7,222 nucleotides of DNA, taken from contig JADFJB010000168.1 of the NCBI GenBank assembly GCA_022566355.1, positions 1 to 7,222 on the forward strand, read 5' to 3'. Below are positions 6,337 to 7,222 of this stretch, in pieces (positions within the stretch are counted from its first letter, which is position 1; each line of letters opens with the position of its first letter). A program made the translations under genes and the position numbers. This stretch comes from a candidate division KSB1 bacterium (GTDB lineage Bacteria; Zhuqueibacterota; JdFR-76; DREG01). Under the pieces are notes generated by a model. It did no database searches and was not told the DNA's origin. It saw nothing but the letters and a program-made list of their open reading frames with translations.

Positions 6337-6357
6337 CATTTGTGATTCTCCTTTTTT
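6337..6357 (-). promoter_or_regulatory. Strong ribosome-binding site and ATG opening a five-codon dead-end frame
   Basis: AAAAAAGGAG (6348-6357) lies 8 bases before ATG (6337-6339), an excellent initiation signal. The frame reads Met-Asn-Ser-Ser and stops at TAG. It looks like the intact start of a gene whose body was lost or shifted. The +1 frame leads into the MBL-fold remnant. Confidence 0.6.
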
Positions 6358-6407
6358 GAAACGAGTTAAATACGTTTAATTAATTTGTTAATAGTTCTGT
6401 CTAATAG

Positions 6408-6417
6408 CCTCCTTTCT
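6408..6417 (-). promoter_or_regulatory. Shine-Dalgarno sequence without a start codon
   Basis: The minus strand reads AGAAAGGAGG, a near-perfect anti-16S match. No ATG, GTG or TTG follows at usable distance; the next ATG is about 70 bases downstream at 6337-6339. It may mark a lost gene start, or be chance in purine-rich sequence. Confidence 0.4.
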
Positions 6418-6430
6418 GAGTTAATTTTTT

Positions 6431-6461
6431 GTTAATCTCTTAACAGCTGTTCTTATAACAG
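6431..6461. promoter_or_regulatory. Overlapping inverted repeats at the predicted transcription start (operator-like)
   Basis: Three inverted repeats overlap: GTTAA-TCTC-TTAAC (6431-6444), the palindrome AACAGCTGTT (6442-6451) and CTGTT-CTTAT-AACAG (6447-6461). They cover the -10 and the predicted +1 of the promoter at 6452-6480, where a repressor would block initiation. No regulator gene is adjacent within the window. Confidence 0.4.
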
Positions 6462-6480
6462 TAAATAAAAACACTTGCAA
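6452..6480 (-). promoter_or_regulatory. Predicted promoter for the MBL/merA/deiodinase-like transcript
   Basis: On the minus strand TTGCAA (6475-6480), a 17-base spacer and TATAAG (6452-6457) form a reasonable sigma-70-like pair. Transcription would start near 6445 and read through both ribosome-binding sites into the merA remnant and the deiodinase-like gene, leaving a leader of about 105 bases before the ATG at 6339. Confidence 0.45.
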
Positions 6481-6550
6481 CTGATAAACATAAGAACCAA
6501 TGTGTGTACGGTGAAAGATTTGCTAAAGTGTTCATGATTTTTTTCCTGTT

Positions 6551-6564
6551 TAGAAATGTTTCTA
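6551..6564. repeat. Inverted repeat just after the alpha/beta hydrolase gene
   Basis: TAGAAA-TG-TTTCTA is a perfect 6-2-6 inverted repeat 7 bases past the hydrolase stop. In the minus direction it is followed by AACAGG and an A-run rather than T's, so termination would be weak. Confidence 0.35.
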
Positions 6565-6571
6565 TAAGATT

Positions 6572-7222
6572 TTAATTAATTGAATAGTTGATTTGTTTGC
6601 TCAGAAACTCTCTGATTAGCTTAGCTATTACATCCCCGTCTTCTTCCAGGGCAAAGTGTCCTGTGTCAAGCAAATGAAATTCTATGTTTTTCAAATCCCT
6701 TTTGTAAGGAAATGCTCCTTCGGAAGGGAAGATGTAATCATTTTTCCCCCAAACAATTATTGTTGGAGGCTGATAAGTACGGAAGTATTCCTGCCAGCCT
6801 GGATAAAGAGGTACGTTTGTACGGTAGTCGTAAAACATGGCTAACTGAATTTTATCATTTTCGTCTCTTGTTAAATGTCTTAGATCTATGTTCCAATTGT
6901 CGGGACTGATTTTTTCGGGATCCCTTACCCCATGCGTATATTGCCATTTCAAACCATCGAGAGAATGAAATCCTTCCAGGGCTTTGCCATTTTCTTCTGT
7001 TTTGTCGTTCCAATATTTTTTAATTGGATCCCAGAATTCAAGTAATCCCTCATCATAGGCATTACCGTTTTGAATAATTAATGCTTCTACACGCTCGGGG
7101 TATTTTGCCGCAATCCTGAATCCTATCGGTGCACCATAATCCATTAAGTAAATGCTGTATTTCTTCACATCAAGTTTTTCCAGGAAGCCTTCTATAATTG
7201 CAGCCATATTATCGAATGTGTA
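6572..7222 (-). CDS. Alpha/beta hydrolase (haloalkane dehalogenase/epoxide hydrolase-like), 5' end beyond the window
   Basis: The frame is open to the window edge; five codons (YTFDN) precede the first visible Met at 7205-7207, so the N-terminal part, with the oxyanion-hole HG motif, is missing. Numbering from the edge, [13 protein letters not shown] carries the nucleophile elbow with Asp28 rather than Ser. WGKNDYIFP gives the acid (Asp162) and [10 protein letters not shown] the histidine (His189). An Asp-His-Asp set is known from haloalkane dehalogenases and epoxide hydrolases, so it should cleave C-halogen or epoxide bonds, or something chemically related; the substrate is not predictable. 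A cap domain rich in Trp and Tyr lies between the elbow and the acid. The visible 216 residues would be roughly three quarters of a usual protein of about 290. The gene is followed by the gene-free stretch and seems independent of the mer remnant. Confidence 0.9.
   Translation of the reverse strand, partial: YTFDNMAAIIEGFLEKLDVKKYSIYLMDYGAPIGFRIAAKYPERVEALIIQNGNAYDEGLLEFWDPIKKYWNDKTEENGKALEGFHSLDGLKWQYTHGVRDPEKISPDNWNIDLRHLTRDENDKIQLAMFYDYRTNVPLYPGWQEYFRTYQPPTIIVWGKNDYIFPSEGAFPYKRDLKNIEFHLLDTGHFALEEDGDVIAKLIREFLSKQINYSIN

Larger units (their letters stand above)
6340..6571. other. A+T-rich gene-free stretch with regulatory signals
   Basis: Between the alpha/beta hydrolase stop and the MBL/merA remnant I find no gene. 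The stretch carries a promoter candidate (6452-6480), clustered inverted repeats (6431-6461), a Shine-Dalgarno sequence without a start codon (6408-6417) and a palindrome next to the hydrolase stop (6551-6564). Its composition matches the flanks rather than the G+C-richer block below it. Confidence 0.6.

Overview
The window is a bacterial segment in which every recognisable gene lies on the minus strand. The flanks (about 1-4700 and 6340-7222) are A+T-rich with mostly weak ribosome-binding sites. The block 4759-6335 is visibly richer in G+C and contains pieces of a mercury-resistance-type gene set. The mix (PAS/sigma-54 activator, GEGGMG-type Ser/Thr kinase, large NAD-type malic enzyme, HU protein, low G+C) would fit a free-living environmental Gram-negative of the Bacteroidota/Calditrichota/Ignavibacteriota kind. 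That placement is inference; no marker gene fixes the taxon.

Layout in direction of transcription (high to low coordinates): (1) 6572-7222, an alpha/beta hydrolase with an aspartate nucleophile, cut by the window edge. (2) 6340-6571, a gene-free stretch with a promoter, inverted repeats and a Shine-Dalgarno sequence that has no start codon. (3) 6144-6339, a strong ribosome-binding site and ATG leading into a broken metallo-beta-lactamase-fold remnant, joined out of frame to (4) 5632-6150, the C-terminal third of mercuric reductase MerA ending in its Cys-Cys-Ala-Gly tail. (5) 4759-5592, an intact iodothyronine-deiodinase-like thioredoxin-fold protein with Cys at the selenocysteine position and a C-terminal membrane anchor. 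(6) 2789-4403, an NAD-type malic enzyme whose frame is broken by one extra base near 3980. (7) 2221-2532, an HU/IHF-family DNA-binding protein. (8) 1774-2178, a Ser/Thr protein kinase stump ending just before the catalytic loop. (9) 177-1700, an intact PAS-AAA+-Fis sigma-54 activator.

Two themes stand out. One is gene decay and mosaicism: three or four of the eight coding units are truncated, frameshifted or chimeric, and two of the breaks lie in the G+C-richer block. The other is a direct repeat of about 68 bp (38 bp identical) on both sides of the malic enzyme gene. In both copies the minus strand carries a promoter-like TTGATT-17-TAYTAT, reading into HU at one copy and into malic enzyme at the other. 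I see no CRISPR array, tRNA, rRNA or transposase. No single convincing new multi-gene system emerges. The best candidate for something undescribed is the membrane-anchored deiodinase-like protein coupled to a merA remnant.
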